Assembly: GCF_009650095.1 (NCBI RefSeq)
Contig: NZ_CP045915.1
Span: 558,001 to 622,000, forward strand
From: Gracilibacillus salitolerans
GTDB lineage: Bacteria; Bacillota; Bacilli; Bacillales; Amphibacillaceae
Length of the DNA stretch: 64,000 bases
Direction of reading: 5' to 3'
Part shown: piece after piece, positions 1 to 8,416 of the stretch
Layout: every line of letters begins with the position of its first letter
Numbering within the stretch: position 1 is the first letter of the stretch
Notes under the pieces: generated by a model
What the model was told of the DNA's origin: nothing
The model's database searches: none
What the model saw: only the letters and a program-made list of their open reading frames with translations
Position numbers and translations under genes: made by a program

Positions 1-42
1 TATGTCAAAACTTAGAAAATGGGGTATGCTCTAAGCTAACAA

Positions 43-429
43 TTAATCTTCGTCTACTGGATATACGCCATTCTCGTCATGTACTTCTTTACCAGATAGA
101 GGTGGATTGAATACACAAACCATGCGCATATCTGTTTTTGCACGAAGTAAATGTTCATCGTTTTCATCAAGTGCATATAGCGTATCTTTTGAAATGGGCC
201 ATACTTTATTATCACTTAATGTTACAACTTCACCTTCACCTTCAATACAGTATACAGATTCAAGGTGATTTTGGTACCAAATATGAGTTTCTGTACCTGC
301 TTTAATAATGGTATCATTGACAGAATAGCCCATACCGTCTTTTTTCATAATTAGACGACGGCTAACCCAGTTACCTCCATCAACATCATAATCAGTTCCT
401 AGTACATCTTCTAGTTTTACTACTTTCAT
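43..429 (-). CDS. ectC: L-ectoine synthase EctC
   Basis: This cytoplasmic cupin enzyme closes the ring of N-gamma-acetyl-diaminobutyrate to give ectoine, the last step of compatible-solute synthesis. At 128 aa it has the usual length. The metal-binding residues known for EctC enzymes are all present at the expected positions: Glu57 (in HLESVY), Tyr85 and His93. The ATG follows an AGGAGG site. It is the last gene of the minus-strand ectABC set, separated from ectB by 132 bp that hold a hairpin. The call is secure. Confidence 0.97.
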   Translation of the reverse strand: MKVVKLEDVLGTDYDVDGGNWVSRRLIMKKDGMGYSVNDTIIKAGTETHIWYQNHLESVYCIEGEGEVVTLSDNKVWPISKDTLYALDENDEHLLRAKTDMRMVCVFNPPLSGKEVHDENGVYPVDED

Positions 430-499
430 AAGTTAAATTGCCTCCTGTATTGTCTGTTTTATTTGCATTATTAGTATCCATAAAATTGCTATGGATTAT

Positions 500-545
500 A
501 AAACTAGACTTTCGCCATAAAGGTTTGGCGATAAGTCCAGTTTTT
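500..545 (-). terminator. hairpin between ectB and ectC
   Basis: An imperfect inverted repeat of about 18 bp pairs AAAACTGGACTT plus CGCCA with TGGCG plus AAGTCTAGTTTT. On the transcribed minus strand it is followed by GTTTTATAAT, a weak U tract. It could be a leaky terminator or an mRNA-processing and stability hairpin that sets the ectC level relative to ectAB. The structure is seen in the sequence; the role is inferred. Confidence 0.55.
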
Positions 546-561
546 CTAAAAAATCACAACT

Positions 562-1830
562 TTAGTTAGTAACGGGGTCTTTAACTAAATCTTTTACACT
601 TTCTTCAATAATATCCAGACCTTTTTGCAGCTCATCTTTAGGTATATTTAATGGTGGGAACAGCTTGAATACTTCATCATTTGGTCCCGCTGTTTCCATT
701 ATTAAACCTAATTTAAAACAACGAGCTGTTATTTTCTCAGCAAGTCCTTCTACTTCTGAAGCAATACCTATCATAAATCCACGTCCGCGAACTTCCCCTT
801 TAATTTCAGGATAGTCTGTAACGATTTTTTCCAGGAAGTTGTAGATCAGTTCAGATTTTTCGTGGATTTCTTTTTCGAATGACTCATCTTTCCAATAGTC
901 AAGTGCTGCTGTTGCAGTAACGAATGCATGGTTATTACCACGGAAAGTACCGTTGTGTTCACCTGGCTTCCAAATATCCAACTCAGGCTTGATCAATGTT
1001 ACGGCAAGTGGTAAACCATAACCACTCAATGATTTAGATAAGCAGATAATATCTGGTTTAATACCAGCAGCTTCAAAACTGAAGAATGAACCAGTACGAC
1101 CGATACCTGCTTGCACATCATCAATAATTAGTAGAATGCCCCAACGACGGCAAATTTCTTCAATTTGTTTTAACCATTCAAAGCGAGCAGCGTTAATTCC
1201 ACCTTCACCTTGAACTGTTTCCACGATCATTGCGGCCGGAATTGCAACACCACTACCACTATCTTCGAGGAATCTTTCTAGATAAACGATTGTATCATGA
1301 TCAACATAGTTGTCATAAGCCATCGTTACAGTGTTTTGTAGTGGAATACCAGCACCTTGACGTTTCATAGAGTTACCAGTTACAGATAGGGAACCAATAG
1401 TCATACCATGGAAACCACCTGTAAAGCTGATAATATCTGTACGACCTGTTACTTTACGAGCCAATTTTAAGGCACTTTCTACTGTGTTTGTTCCTGTTGG
1501 TCCAGGGAACATTACTTTATAGTCAAGATCACGTGGTTTCAAGATTACGTCATCAAACTTCTCTAAAAATTCAGCTTTTGCTGTAGAAGCCATATCTAGA
1601 GAGTGTGTAATCCCATCACTTGAGATATATTCAATTAATTTTTCTTTCATATGATCATCATTATGTCCATAGTTAAGTGCACCTGCACCGGAGAAGAAAT
1701 CTAAATATTCCTTTCCGTCCTCGTCCCACATTTTGTGCTGTTTCGCTTTAGTAAATACAGTTGGAAAGTTACGAATATAACTACGCACAACAGATTCATG
1801 ATGATTGATAGTATCAAGATTTTTACTCAT
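562..1830 (-). CDS. ectB: L-2,4-diaminobutyrate--2-oxoglutarate transaminase EctB
   Basis: This class III PLP aminotransferase converts aspartate-4-semialdehyde and glutamate to 2,4-diaminobutyrate, the first committed step of ectoine synthesis. It has 422 aa, as usual for EctB. The PLP-binding Asp pair lies in [13 protein letters not shown] (about residues 235-247) and the Schiff-base lysine is K266 in [10 protein letters not shown]. The start has AGGAGGAACTTAAAAG before ATG. It sits between ectA (86 bp upstream) and ectC in one minus-strand operon. The reaction is reversible in principle, which matters given the ectoine-degradation-like genes that follow at 5.8-10.9 kb. Confidence 0.97.
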   Translation of the reverse strand: MSKNLDTINHHESVVRSYIRNFPTVFTKAKQHKMWDEDGKEYLDFFSGAGALNYGHNDDHMKEKLIEYISSDGITHSLDMASTAKAEFLEKFDDVILKPRDLDYKVMFPGPTGTNTVESALKLARKVTGRTDIISFTGGFHGMTIGSLSVTGNSMKRQGAGIPLQNTVTMAYDNYVDHDTIVYLERFLEDSGSGVAIPAAMIVETVQGEGGINAARFEWLKQIEEICRRWGILLIIDDVQAGIGRTGSFFSFEAAGIKPDIICLSKSLSGYGLPLAVTLIKPELDIWKPGEHNGTFRGNNHAFVTATAALDYWKDESFEKEIHEKSELIYNFLEKIVTDYPEIKGEVRGRGFMIGIASEVEGLAEKITARCFKLGLIMETAGPNDEVFKLFPPLNIPKDELQKGLDIIEESVKDLVKDPVTN

Positions 1831-1916
1831 CTTTTAAGTTCCTCCTAGAAATGTATTATATATCGAATATATTTTCGCACTTTCTCAGTTAGAAAATACG
1901 AAATATTACGACAATA

Positions 1917-2432
1917 TTATTTGTTAATAGGCCCGACAATAAACTTTAATTCTTCTTCGTGCTCATCACCAGGGAAAACATCCTCGGTAAAAAACTCGCT
2001 TGAAGTAATTTCAGTATTAAAGTCACGAGCTAGTTTCTGAAATAGAGATTGTGATGCCTTGTTATCTGGTGTAATAGTTGCTTCGACAAACTTGATGTTT
2101 TGACATGCCTCACTTGTTAATAAGTAATGCAACATTCTGGATGCAATACCCTTACCTCGCTGTGATGCATCAACACCCACTTGCCAAACAAATAAAGCAT
2201 CTGTTTTTTTTGGAGGGATAAATGCGGTAATAAAGCCAACCACTTGGTTATTTTCTTTTGCTACGACACAAGTATCACTAAAATACTCACTCATTAAAAG
2301 GTATTTGTAGGGAGAGTTCGTGTCTAATGTTGATTTCGATACTAATTCCCACATAGATGCTCCATCATTCTTTGTTGGTTTGGAGAACACAACGTCTAAA
2401 GTTGGAGCTGGATTCTGTACGTTATTAATCAC
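1917..2432 (-). CDS. ectA: L-2,4-diaminobutyrate acetyltransferase EctA
   Basis: This GNAT-fold acetyltransferase transfers acetyl-CoA to the gamma-amino group of diaminobutyrate. The acetyl-CoA loop is visible as QRGKGIASRML. The frame stays open 70 codons further upstream, but that extension has no family similarity and no ribosome site. The GTG at 2432 is preceded by AAAGGAG with 6-bp spacing and gives 171 aa, the normal EctA length, so this start is chosen. It is the first gene of ectABC. Confidence 0.93.
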   Translation of the reverse strand: MINNVQNPAPTLDVVFSKPTKNDGASMWELVSKSTLDTNSPYKYLLMSEYFSDTCVVAKENNQVVGFITAFIPPKKTDALFVWQVGVDASQRGKGIASRMLHYLLTSEACQNIKFVEATITPDNKASQSLFQKLARDFNTEITSSEFFTEDVFPGDEHEEELKFIVGPINK

Positions 2433-2478
2433 AATTAACTCCTTTCTTATTTGGCAATTATTTATTTGCACAAATAGT

Positions 2479-2506
2479 ACATTAAATATGATAAAGGGAC
2501 TTGCAA
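2479..2506 (-). promoter_or_regulatory. candidate promoter of ectABC
   Basis: TTGCAA at 2501-2506 and TAATGT at 2479-2484 are separated by 16 bp on the minus strand, with a start about 40 nt upstream of the ectA GTG. Further upstream a 12-bp direct repeat, GATTTATAAAGT on the minus strand, occurs at 2537-2548 and 2585-2596, 48 bp apart, and could be an activator site. I see no convincing sigma-B type promoter. Weak evidence. Confidence 0.3.
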
Positions 2507-2642
2507 TATTCCGCAAATCGCTTATAGCTTGATTACACTTTATAAATCTTCTTTTATTAACTTGAGCTTCATTCAATTGGAATAACTTTATAAATCCTCC
2601 AATATTGTCATCTATTCTTACAAATGAGCAAAATTTGATCAA

Positions 2643-3067
2643 AGTATCAAAGTATTCAGCTTATTTATTCCCGTTTTTTTTCAAAACAATCATATATTTT
2701 TTAAATAAAAACGAGAATAGGTAATTTATTATGAGTGTTGCATAAAACAGTTAGAATATTCTGGCTATTCATCCTATGAAATTTAATACCTAGACACAAA
2801 GTTATCTGTCCATTTGGTAAAAGTATACAATCAGACCATCGACGACAACGACAGTATCTATAATTTATGAGCTGGATCTAACTTCGTTTTCTGGATAGAC
2901 TGTCTCTTTATAAATGTAGCTTGATATTCCTTGAGAGTAGACTTGAATGAAAAGGCATATTGTATGGTGTGTAAGCGTAAAAATAATATAATAGTAAAAT
3001 TATTTGCTTCTTTACCTCTTTTGATTGAGAACTCCTAATAACAAAAATCCTTTATCACGGTGCTTAT
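2643..3067. other. intergenic DNA upstream of ectA, no gene seen
   Basis: AT-rich DNA of about 425 bp between the ectA upstream region and the hairpin at 3068. All frames are broken by stops and there is no ribosome site followed by an open frame. Apart from short A/T runs I see nothing interpretable here. Confidence 0.5.
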
Positions 3068-3132
3068 CGTCTGTAAAACCCCCACTTCAAGCTTCAAGTA
3101 ACACAAGGAAGCTATGTGGGGGTTAACAGACG
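3068..3132. repeat. strong hairpin, possible IS200/IS605-type end
   Basis: A near-perfect inverted repeat has arms 3068-3085 and 3116-3132: CGTCTGT then ACCCCCAC pairs with GTGGGGGTTAACAGACG. A nested inner stem pairs AGCTTC with GAAGCT. The stem is far stronger and more GC-rich than the surroundings. Subterminal hairpins of this kind, with a run of C in one arm and a run of G in the other, are typical of IS200/IS605 or TnpB element ends. No intact transposase is present, so the identification is inference. Confidence 0.4.
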
Positions 3133-3540
3133 CTAACACCCTGATCATTAGCGAAACTTATATGTGGCAAACTCGGTTTTCACGAAGTTTTCCTCGGAAT
3201 AGCTAAACTAATGACGCAGATGGAGTATTCGTATTCTTGCGTTTTAGTGACTGACTGCTGTGCCTTCTAGTTCGCCAGAGTCGCTCCAAATGGTATTCGG
3301 TTAGATTCGCTTTCCCACTGTAGGTTCGTATATCCCATCTGTTATACTAGTCATAGAGAAAACTTGGGCTATCGAAGCCTTTAGCGTAGGGCACTCTGTC
3401 AGGAACGTAGCGGGTGGACCGAAGCGACTGAGATAATGGAATTGCGTAAACGCGCAAACGGATGAAAGGGCGACTAAGTCTCTGACTTTGTTTAACAGCT
3501 CGTCCTCGACAAGTCTTCTTTTATCGTAGAGCGCTTTAGC
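3133..3540. other. GC-richer non-coding block, probable decayed mobile or RNA sequence
   Basis: The base composition of this block differs from its flanks (many CG-containing words), and it abuts the hairpin at 3068-3132. On the minus strand 3304-3549 is open for 82 codons, but no start codon lies near its beginning and I recognise no domain. It may be a degraded insertion-element interior or a structured RNA. Nothing in it can be annotated with certainty. Confidence 0.3.
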
Positions 3541-3648
3541 TAGACAGCTTCAAACTTATAAATTCTGATAAGGTAAAAAACGTCGCTTTTTTTCAAGCAC
3601 TTATGTTCATGTGATGATGAACTTTTGTAGCAAAGTGAGGTGATTGGT

Positions 3649-5331
3649 ATGGGTTTAACTGTGAGTACTATTATGCAATTGCCGGTGATGAAAAGTTGTG
3701 AAGTAAAGACAGGAAAGCATTTGCTAGAGCAAAAGCCGATTGAATGGGTTTCGGTTATTGAGCTTCCTGTTGAAAACTTTGTCAGAAAGAATGAGTTTGT
3801 TTTAAGCACCGGCATAGGATGCGAAGATAATCCCAACTTATTAGAATCTTTTGTGCAAGATGTCATTCAATCAGGGGCATCTGTTTTAGGTTTTGCCACA
3901 GGACGATATATTTATAATATCCCTGATCGAATTTTGAAAAAGGCTAATCAAAATGATTTAATCATCATTGACGTTCCTTGGGAAGTTCGTTTTACGGATA
4001 TTTGGCAATCTGTGATGGATAAAATTACAGAAGTAAAACAAAAAGAACGTCAAAAGGTAGAAGATGCCAGACAAGAATTAATTAATTGTGTCCTAAAAGA
4101 TAAAGGATTAGAAGATATTGCACACACTTTATATAAGCATATTAAAATTCCTGTTGCCATCACAGATTCTGAAAAAAGATGGAGGGCATTGAAGTTTTTT
4201 AATAAAGATATTTTAGAAAGTTATAGTCTCGAAGTCCAAGAAAGTCATTTACAATCGATACCACTATCTGATATAAAATTTCAAGAACATCCATTGTATT
4301 ATCATATGAAAGAATACAAATTTTATAAAGATCGTTTTTTTCAGCTGCAAATTCTCAACAACCACAAAGTACAAGGGTATATTGTATTTCAACCGAGCGA
4401 TAATAAAGAGCTGACTTGGTCTGTGATGAATGTGTTAGAACATGCATTGACAGCCTGTGCGTTATACTTTGTGAAAGAGAATGCCATTGAGTTAACCGAG
4501 ATACGATTAAAGGATAATTTTGTTTTAAATTTAGCTAAAAATAAAATGAAAGTAGATCATCAACTATTAACAAAAGCACATTTATTAAGATATGATCTAA
4601 ATCTTCCTTATGTTTGTATTGTCGGAGATATTAGACATAAAGATCTAGGATCAGATAAGCATGATACTTTAGATAACCCTTATCATTCATCATTAAGAAG
4701 CTTTAATTATTATATTCAAAAGGAAATCACCTACGCAGGTCAACTATTTGAACGAAAAACGATGACTACTTTTGAAAAGGGGGAAGTGATTCTTTATTTA
4801 CAAGTAGAGGATCCTTCTTATCATGATGTAGCAAACCAATTTTTAGATACGATTGAACGACGATTAAGCCAATTACTTTCAGATATTGATATCTCTTGGG
4901 GAATTGCACTTCAAAAAGAAAGTACGTATCCATTTTATGAAAGCTATGAAAAGGCAAAAACGGCTCTAGAAATTGGACTGCAGGATGACGATCCTGGCAA
5001 TAGAACCTTTTATAGTGATACAAGAATTAATCGACTGTTAATGGCAATATCTCAAGAAGAAAATATTCATGAGATAGTAAAAGATACATTGAAACCATTG
5101 TTAGAATACGATAAAAAGAGGCAGACAGATCTCATTTTTACTTTTAAGACGTACAACAAATACAAAGGAAATGTAAGTCAAACAGCAAGAGAATTAAATT
5201 TACATCGTCAATCGTTATTGCATCGGTTGAGAAAAATAGAGTCTCTGACGCATTTATCCTTAATTGATGCGGATGATTCTTTTTTATTAGAGTTGAGTGT
5301 CCGTTTATGGATGCTGAATAAAATAAAATGA
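3649..5331 (+). CDS. PucR-family transcriptional regulator
   Basis: This regulator has the PucR layout. An N-terminal PucR ligand-type domain (about residues 5-125) is followed by a central region of about 350 aa and a C-terminal CdaR/PucR-type helix-turn-helix (about 495-550, with NVSQTARELNLHRQSLLHRLRKI). Its 560 aa is typical of the family, which senses small nitrogenous metabolites and usually controls the neighbouring catabolic operon. ATG 3649 is chosen because GAGGTGA lies 5 bp upstream; the GTG at 3640 overlaps that site. The gene sits just upstream of, and in the same direction as, the doeA-like operon, so it is its likely regulator, perhaps responding to ectoine or a breakdown product. 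Confidence 0.88.
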   Translation: MGLTVSTIMQLPVMKSCEVKTGKHLLEQKPIEWVSVIELPVENFVRKNEFVLSTGIGCEDNPNLLESFVQDVIQSGASVLGFATGRYIYNIPDRILKKANQNDLIIIDVPWEVRFTDIWQSVMDKITEVKQKERQKVEDARQELINCVLKDKGLEDIAHTLYKHIKIPVAITDSEKRWRALKFFNKDILESYSLEVQESHLQSIPLSDIKFQEHPLYYHMKEYKFYKDRFFQLQILNNHKVQGYIVFQPSDNKELTWSVMNVLEHALTACALYFVKENAIELTEIRLKDNFVLNLAKNKMKVDHQLLTKAHLLRYDLNLPYVCIVGDIRHKDLGSDKHDTLDNPYHSSLRSFNYYIQKEITYAGQLFERKTMTTFEKGEVILYLQVEDPSYHDVANQFLDTIERRLSQLLSDIDISWGIALQKESTYPFYESYEKAKTALEIGLQDDDPGNRTFYSDTRINRLLMAISQEENIHEIVKDTLKPLLEYDKKRQTDLIFTFKTYNKYKGNVSQTARELNLHRQSLLHRLRKIESLTHLSLIDADDSFLLELSVRLWMLNKIK

Positions 5332-5338
5332 TAGGTTT

Positions 5339-5370
5339 GACGTCTTGTTATATAACAGGGCGTTTTTTTA
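5339..5370 (+). terminator. terminator of the PucR-family gene
   Basis: CGTCTTGTTA pairs with TAACAGGGCG (two G-U pairs) around a short loop and is followed by seven T. It lies 8 bp after the stop codon. Confidence 0.8.
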
Positions 5371-5436
5371 TAGGAAAGAAAATATAAAATTTGAAGAAAA
5401 TAGATATGCGCAACTAGCCTATCGCTAGCCAAGTTT

Positions 5437-5570
5437 GTTGTACTAAAAAATAAGTACCAAAATATAGAAACAAAAAATCAAATTGGTACTTAAAAGCTGA
5501 TTAAGAACCAAAACTAGAAAACAAACGGGCAAATATGGTACTTAAAGCCGGTTTAAGTACCAAAATAAAA
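5437..5570. repeat. tandem palindromic array, 51-52 bp period (array 1)
   Basis: Units begin with AAGTACC or AAGAACC at 5452, 5503 and 5555, so the period is 51-52 bp. Between units lie palindromes: GGTACTTAAA, a 5-bp centre, then TTTAAGTACC at 5537-5561; a weaker copy at 5485-5509; and a decayed one near 5437-5458. The array sits about 240-360 bp upstream of the doeA-like gene. It could be a row of operators for the PucR regulator, or an intergenic repeat family, since array 2 at 46319 has the same period with another palindrome. Confidence 0.65.
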
Positions 5571-5798
5571 CCCAATATCATAAAATCGGACCTAAGAAAG
5601 TGGGTAAATTCATGAGTTGTGAAAAAAAGCAACCTGTATCCCTCAATATTCGAGCATTGGGCCTTAATTCATGTTGTATGACAGAAAAGAAAAAACTTCA
5701 TACAATCTGAACATTACATTTCAACCAGCTGTTTAATAAGATAAAAGTAAGAAATGAAACTTTATAAAGAGTATTTTTAGGGGTGGAGGGGGGATACG
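5571..5798. other. leader region of the doeA-like operon
   Basis: About 230 bp of AT-rich DNA separate array 1 from the ATG at 5799. I see no riboswitch, terminator or small gene. The promoter of the catabolic operon should lie here, but no clear -35/-10 pair stands out, as would fit an activator-dependent promoter. Confidence 0.4.
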
Positions 5799-7007
5799 AT
5801 GTTAGCCTTTGATATTTTAGAATATCAAAAACGTTTAACGAAGACAAAACAACGGATGGCTGAAAACGGCATTGAAGTATTACTTGTAACAGACCCGGCT
5901 AATATGAATTATTTATCAGGCTATGATGCTTGGTCATTCTATGTTCACCAAATGTTAATTATCATCATTGATGAGCCTCAGCCAATTTGGATTGGCCGTT
6001 ATCAAGATGCAAATGGCGCGAAAATTACCACATGGATTTACAACGAAAACATTATTCCATTCCCAGATTATTATGTACAATCATCGATTTATCACCCAAT
6101 GGATTTTATTACAGAAATTTTAAAACAGATAGGGCAAGGAAATAGAAAAATTGGTGTTGAGATGGATAACTATTATTTCACTGCCAAAGCTTACGAAAGA
6201 TTAAAGCACGGACTTCCAAATGCTACATTTAAAAATGCGGATTTATTAGTGAACTATGTAAGAATTATCAAATCAGAGCAAGAGATTGAATATATGAAGC
6301 GGGCAGCAGAAATTGCTGATCAAGCGATGTATAAAGCAGTAGAAAGTGTACGGGTAGGGAATAGAGAGTGTGATACAGCAGCAGCGATATATCACCAAAT
6401 GATTTCTGGTACGGATGATTATGGAGGGGATTATCCAGCTATTGTTCCATTGCTTCCGTCTGGAGATAATACTGGTGCACCACATCTTACTTGGTCGGAC
6501 AGAAAATATAAAGAAGGAGAGTCTGTTGTTATTGAACTAGCAGGCTGTTACAAGAGGTATCATGTACCAGTAGCTAGAACGGTATCGATAGGTAAACCTT
6601 CTATGCAGATGCAGAAAATAGCTCCGATTGTCGTAGAAGGTTTGAATGCCGTGTTAGATGCGGTAAAACCTGGAATTACTTGTGGAGAATTGGAAGGGTA
6701 TTGGTATAAATGTCTAAAAAAATATGGAATTGAAAAAGAGGCAAGACTAGGATATTCCGTAGGTTTAGGTTACCCGCCAGATTGGGGAGAGCATACAGCA
6801 AGCATCCGAGCAGAGGATTCAACCGTTTTACAACCAAATATGACTTTCCACCTTATTCCGGCCTTGTGGTTTGACGACTATGGAATTGAGATCAGTGAAT
6901 CATTTCGAGTAACAAAAAATGGCGGTGAAACTTTCACCAAAATCCCAAGAGATTTAATTGTGCAAGATCCCTTTCCGTTTCAAGAACAAGGCGGAATCAT
7001 CAGCTAG
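5799..7007 (+). CDS. doeA: ectoine hydrolase-like M24 enzyme (DoeA/EutD family)
   Basis: A 402-aa creatinase/prolidase-fold protein. The N-terminal stretch LLVTDPANMNYLSGYDAWSFY and the later YVQSSIYHPMDFI are characteristic of ectoine hydrolases (DoeA/EutD), which open the ectoine ring to N-acetyl-diaminobutyrate. The catalytic-domain motif reads ELAGCYKRYHVPVARTV, lacking the Asp-Asp metal ligands of true Xaa-Pro peptidases, as in the metal-free creatinase and ectoine-hydrolase branch. RBS GGAGGGG precedes ATG. It is the first gene of a four-gene operon directly downstream of a PucR regulator and close to ectABC. Prolidase is the generic alternative; the motif similarity favours DoeA. Confidence 0.78.
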   Translation: MLAFDILEYQKRLTKTKQRMAENGIEVLLVTDPANMNYLSGYDAWSFYVHQMLIIIIDEPQPIWIGRYQDANGAKITTWIYNENIIPFPDYYVQSSIYHPMDFITEILKQIGQGNRKIGVEMDNYYFTAKAYERLKHGLPNATFKNADLLVNYVRIIKSEQEIEYMKRAAEIADQAMYKAVESVRVGNRECDTAAAIYHQMISGTDDYGGDYPAIVPLLPSGDNTGAPHLTWSDRKYKEGESVVIELAGCYKRYHVPVARTVSIGKPSMQMQKIAPIVVEGLNAVLDAVKPGITCGELEGYWYKCLKKYGIEKEARLGYSVGLGYPPDWGEHTASIRAEDSTVLQPNMTFHLIPALWFDDYGIEISESFRVTKNGGETFTKIPRDLIVQDPFPFQEQGGIIS

Positions 7008-7046
7008 TTTTCAATATGATTAGATAGATATAGAGGAGGGATTAGT

Positions 7047-8246
7047 ATGAAAGATGTAAAAATGAGTACAAAAGCAGTATGGGCAGGGGAAAAAAATCAA
7101 TTAGCTTTCGGAGCCACTCAAGTTCCAGTTGTGCACAGTGTCTCTTTTGGTTATGACGATATGGATGAATGGTATGAAGTCGCTATCGGAAATAAAGAAG
7201 GTCATATTTACGGTCGTAATACCAATCCAACCGTTGATGCATTTGAAGAAAAAATAAGAATTTTAGAAGGAGCAGAAGCTGCTACGAGCTTTTCGACTGG
7301 AATGGCAGCCATTAGTAATACACTCGGAACTCTATTATTTCCAGGGGATCGAATGGTTTCCATAAAAGACACATATGGTGGAACCAATAAAATATTTACC
7401 GAATTTTTGCCAAAGCAAAAAATAGAAGCGGTTTTATGCGACACAGGAGATCATGAAGCGATTGAAAAAGAGGTAGCAAAAGGATGTAAAGTTCTTTATT
7501 TAGAAAGTCCCACCAATCCAACAGTGAAAATAACGGATATTGAACGGATGGCGAAAGTTGGAAAAAAAGCAGGTGCTATAGTCATTGTTGATAACACATT
7601 TGCTACTCCGATAAATCAAAATCCACTCGAGTTGGGAGCAGATCTAGTGATTCATAGTGCTACAAAATTTTTAGGCGGTCATGCAGATGCACTAGGCGGA
7701 TCAGTTTGTGGATCTAAAAAATTAGTAGAAAGTATTTATCATTATAGAGAAATCAATGGAGCAACACTAGATCCAATGTCAGCTTATTTATTGCTACGAG
7801 GGATGAAAACACTCCAATTAAGAATGGAAAAACAAAGTGAAAATGCAATGGCAGTTGCTCGCTATTTGAAATCAGTTGATACCGTTGAATCGGTATTTTA
7901 TCCAGGATTAGCGGACCATCCAGGCCATGATATTGCTAAGAAACAAATGAACGGGTTTGGTAGCATGCTAAGTTTCTCCGTAAAGGGTGGGGTGGATACA
8001 CTCAGACATCTGCTTCCAAAGCTAAAGTATGTGAACCGAGCAGCACATCTTGGCTCTGTTGAAACTATTGTAGGACCTTCACGCACAACAAGTCACGTAG
8101 AATGTACACCAGAAGAAAGAGCTGCAATGGGGATACCAGAAGGGTTAATTCGATATTCAGCAGGACTTGAAGATAAGGATGACTTAATTCATGATTTAGA
8201 GCAAGCTTTTCAATCTTTGCCAGAAAGTCTTTTTATAAACAAATAA
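7047..8246 (+). CDS. Cys/Met metabolism PLP-dependent enzyme (cystathionine gamma-synthase/lyase family)
   Basis: A 399-aa fold-type I PLP enzyme. The phosphate-binding YGRNTNPT (residues 55-62), Tyr110 and the Schiff-base K207 in SATKFLGGH are all intact. The family performs gamma- or beta-eliminations and replacements on homoserine esters, cystathionine or methionine. RBS GAGGAGGG precedes ATG 7047, 39 bp after the doeA-like gene. Its place between an ectoine-hydrolase-like gene and a homoserine dehydrogenase suggests a four-carbon amino acid derived from diaminobutyrate or aspartate semialdehyde as substrate. This is inference; sequence alone cannot fix the reaction. Confidence 0.85.
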   Translation: MKDVKMSTKAVWAGEKNQLAFGATQVPVVHSVSFGYDDMDEWYEVAIGNKEGHIYGRNTNPTVDAFEEKIRILEGAEAATSFSTGMAAISNTLGTLLFPGDRMVSIKDTYGGTNKIFTEFLPKQKIEAVLCDTGDHEAIEKEVAKGCKVLYLESPTNPTVKITDIERMAKVGKKAGAIVIVDNTFATPINQNPLELGADLVIHSATKFLGGHADALGGSVCGSKKLVESIYHYREINGATLDPMSAYLLLRGMKTLQLRMEKQSENAMAVARYLKSVDTVESVFYPGLADHPGHDIAKKQMNGFGSMLSFSVKGGVDTLRHLLPKLKYVNRAAHLGSVETIVGPSRTTSHVECTPEERAAMGIPEGLIRYSAGLEDKDDLIHDLEQAFQSLPESLFINK

Positions 8247-8416
8247 AGCAGTTGTTAAGGAATAAACCATACTTGTTAACTAAAAACGAAAATGGCACTC
8301 ATCCATACCGATGAAATGCATTCGACGTAGAAACTACGATTAGGAAGATAGGTAAGGGCAACTACGGATCTGCTGTCGCCGAGTTTTCTTTTAAAAAAAT
8401 AATGGAGGTGATGAGA

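Noticed and set aside
2320..2532. Plus-strand open frame of 70 codons
   Set aside because: It lies antisense to ectA and its leader.
2650..2710. Sigma-B promoter for ectABC
   Set aside because: GTTTT and GGGAAT words are present but the spacing (9-12 bp) does not fit the sigma-B consensus.
3540..3866. Minus-strand open frame of 108 codons
   Set aside because: It overlaps the well-supported PucR regulator antisense and has no ribosome site or family similarity.
5799..7007. Xaa-Pro dipeptidase (prolidase) as the call for the M24 gene
   Set aside because: The metal-ligand Asp residues are absent and the N-terminal motifs match ectoine hydrolases; prolidase is kept only as the generic alternative.
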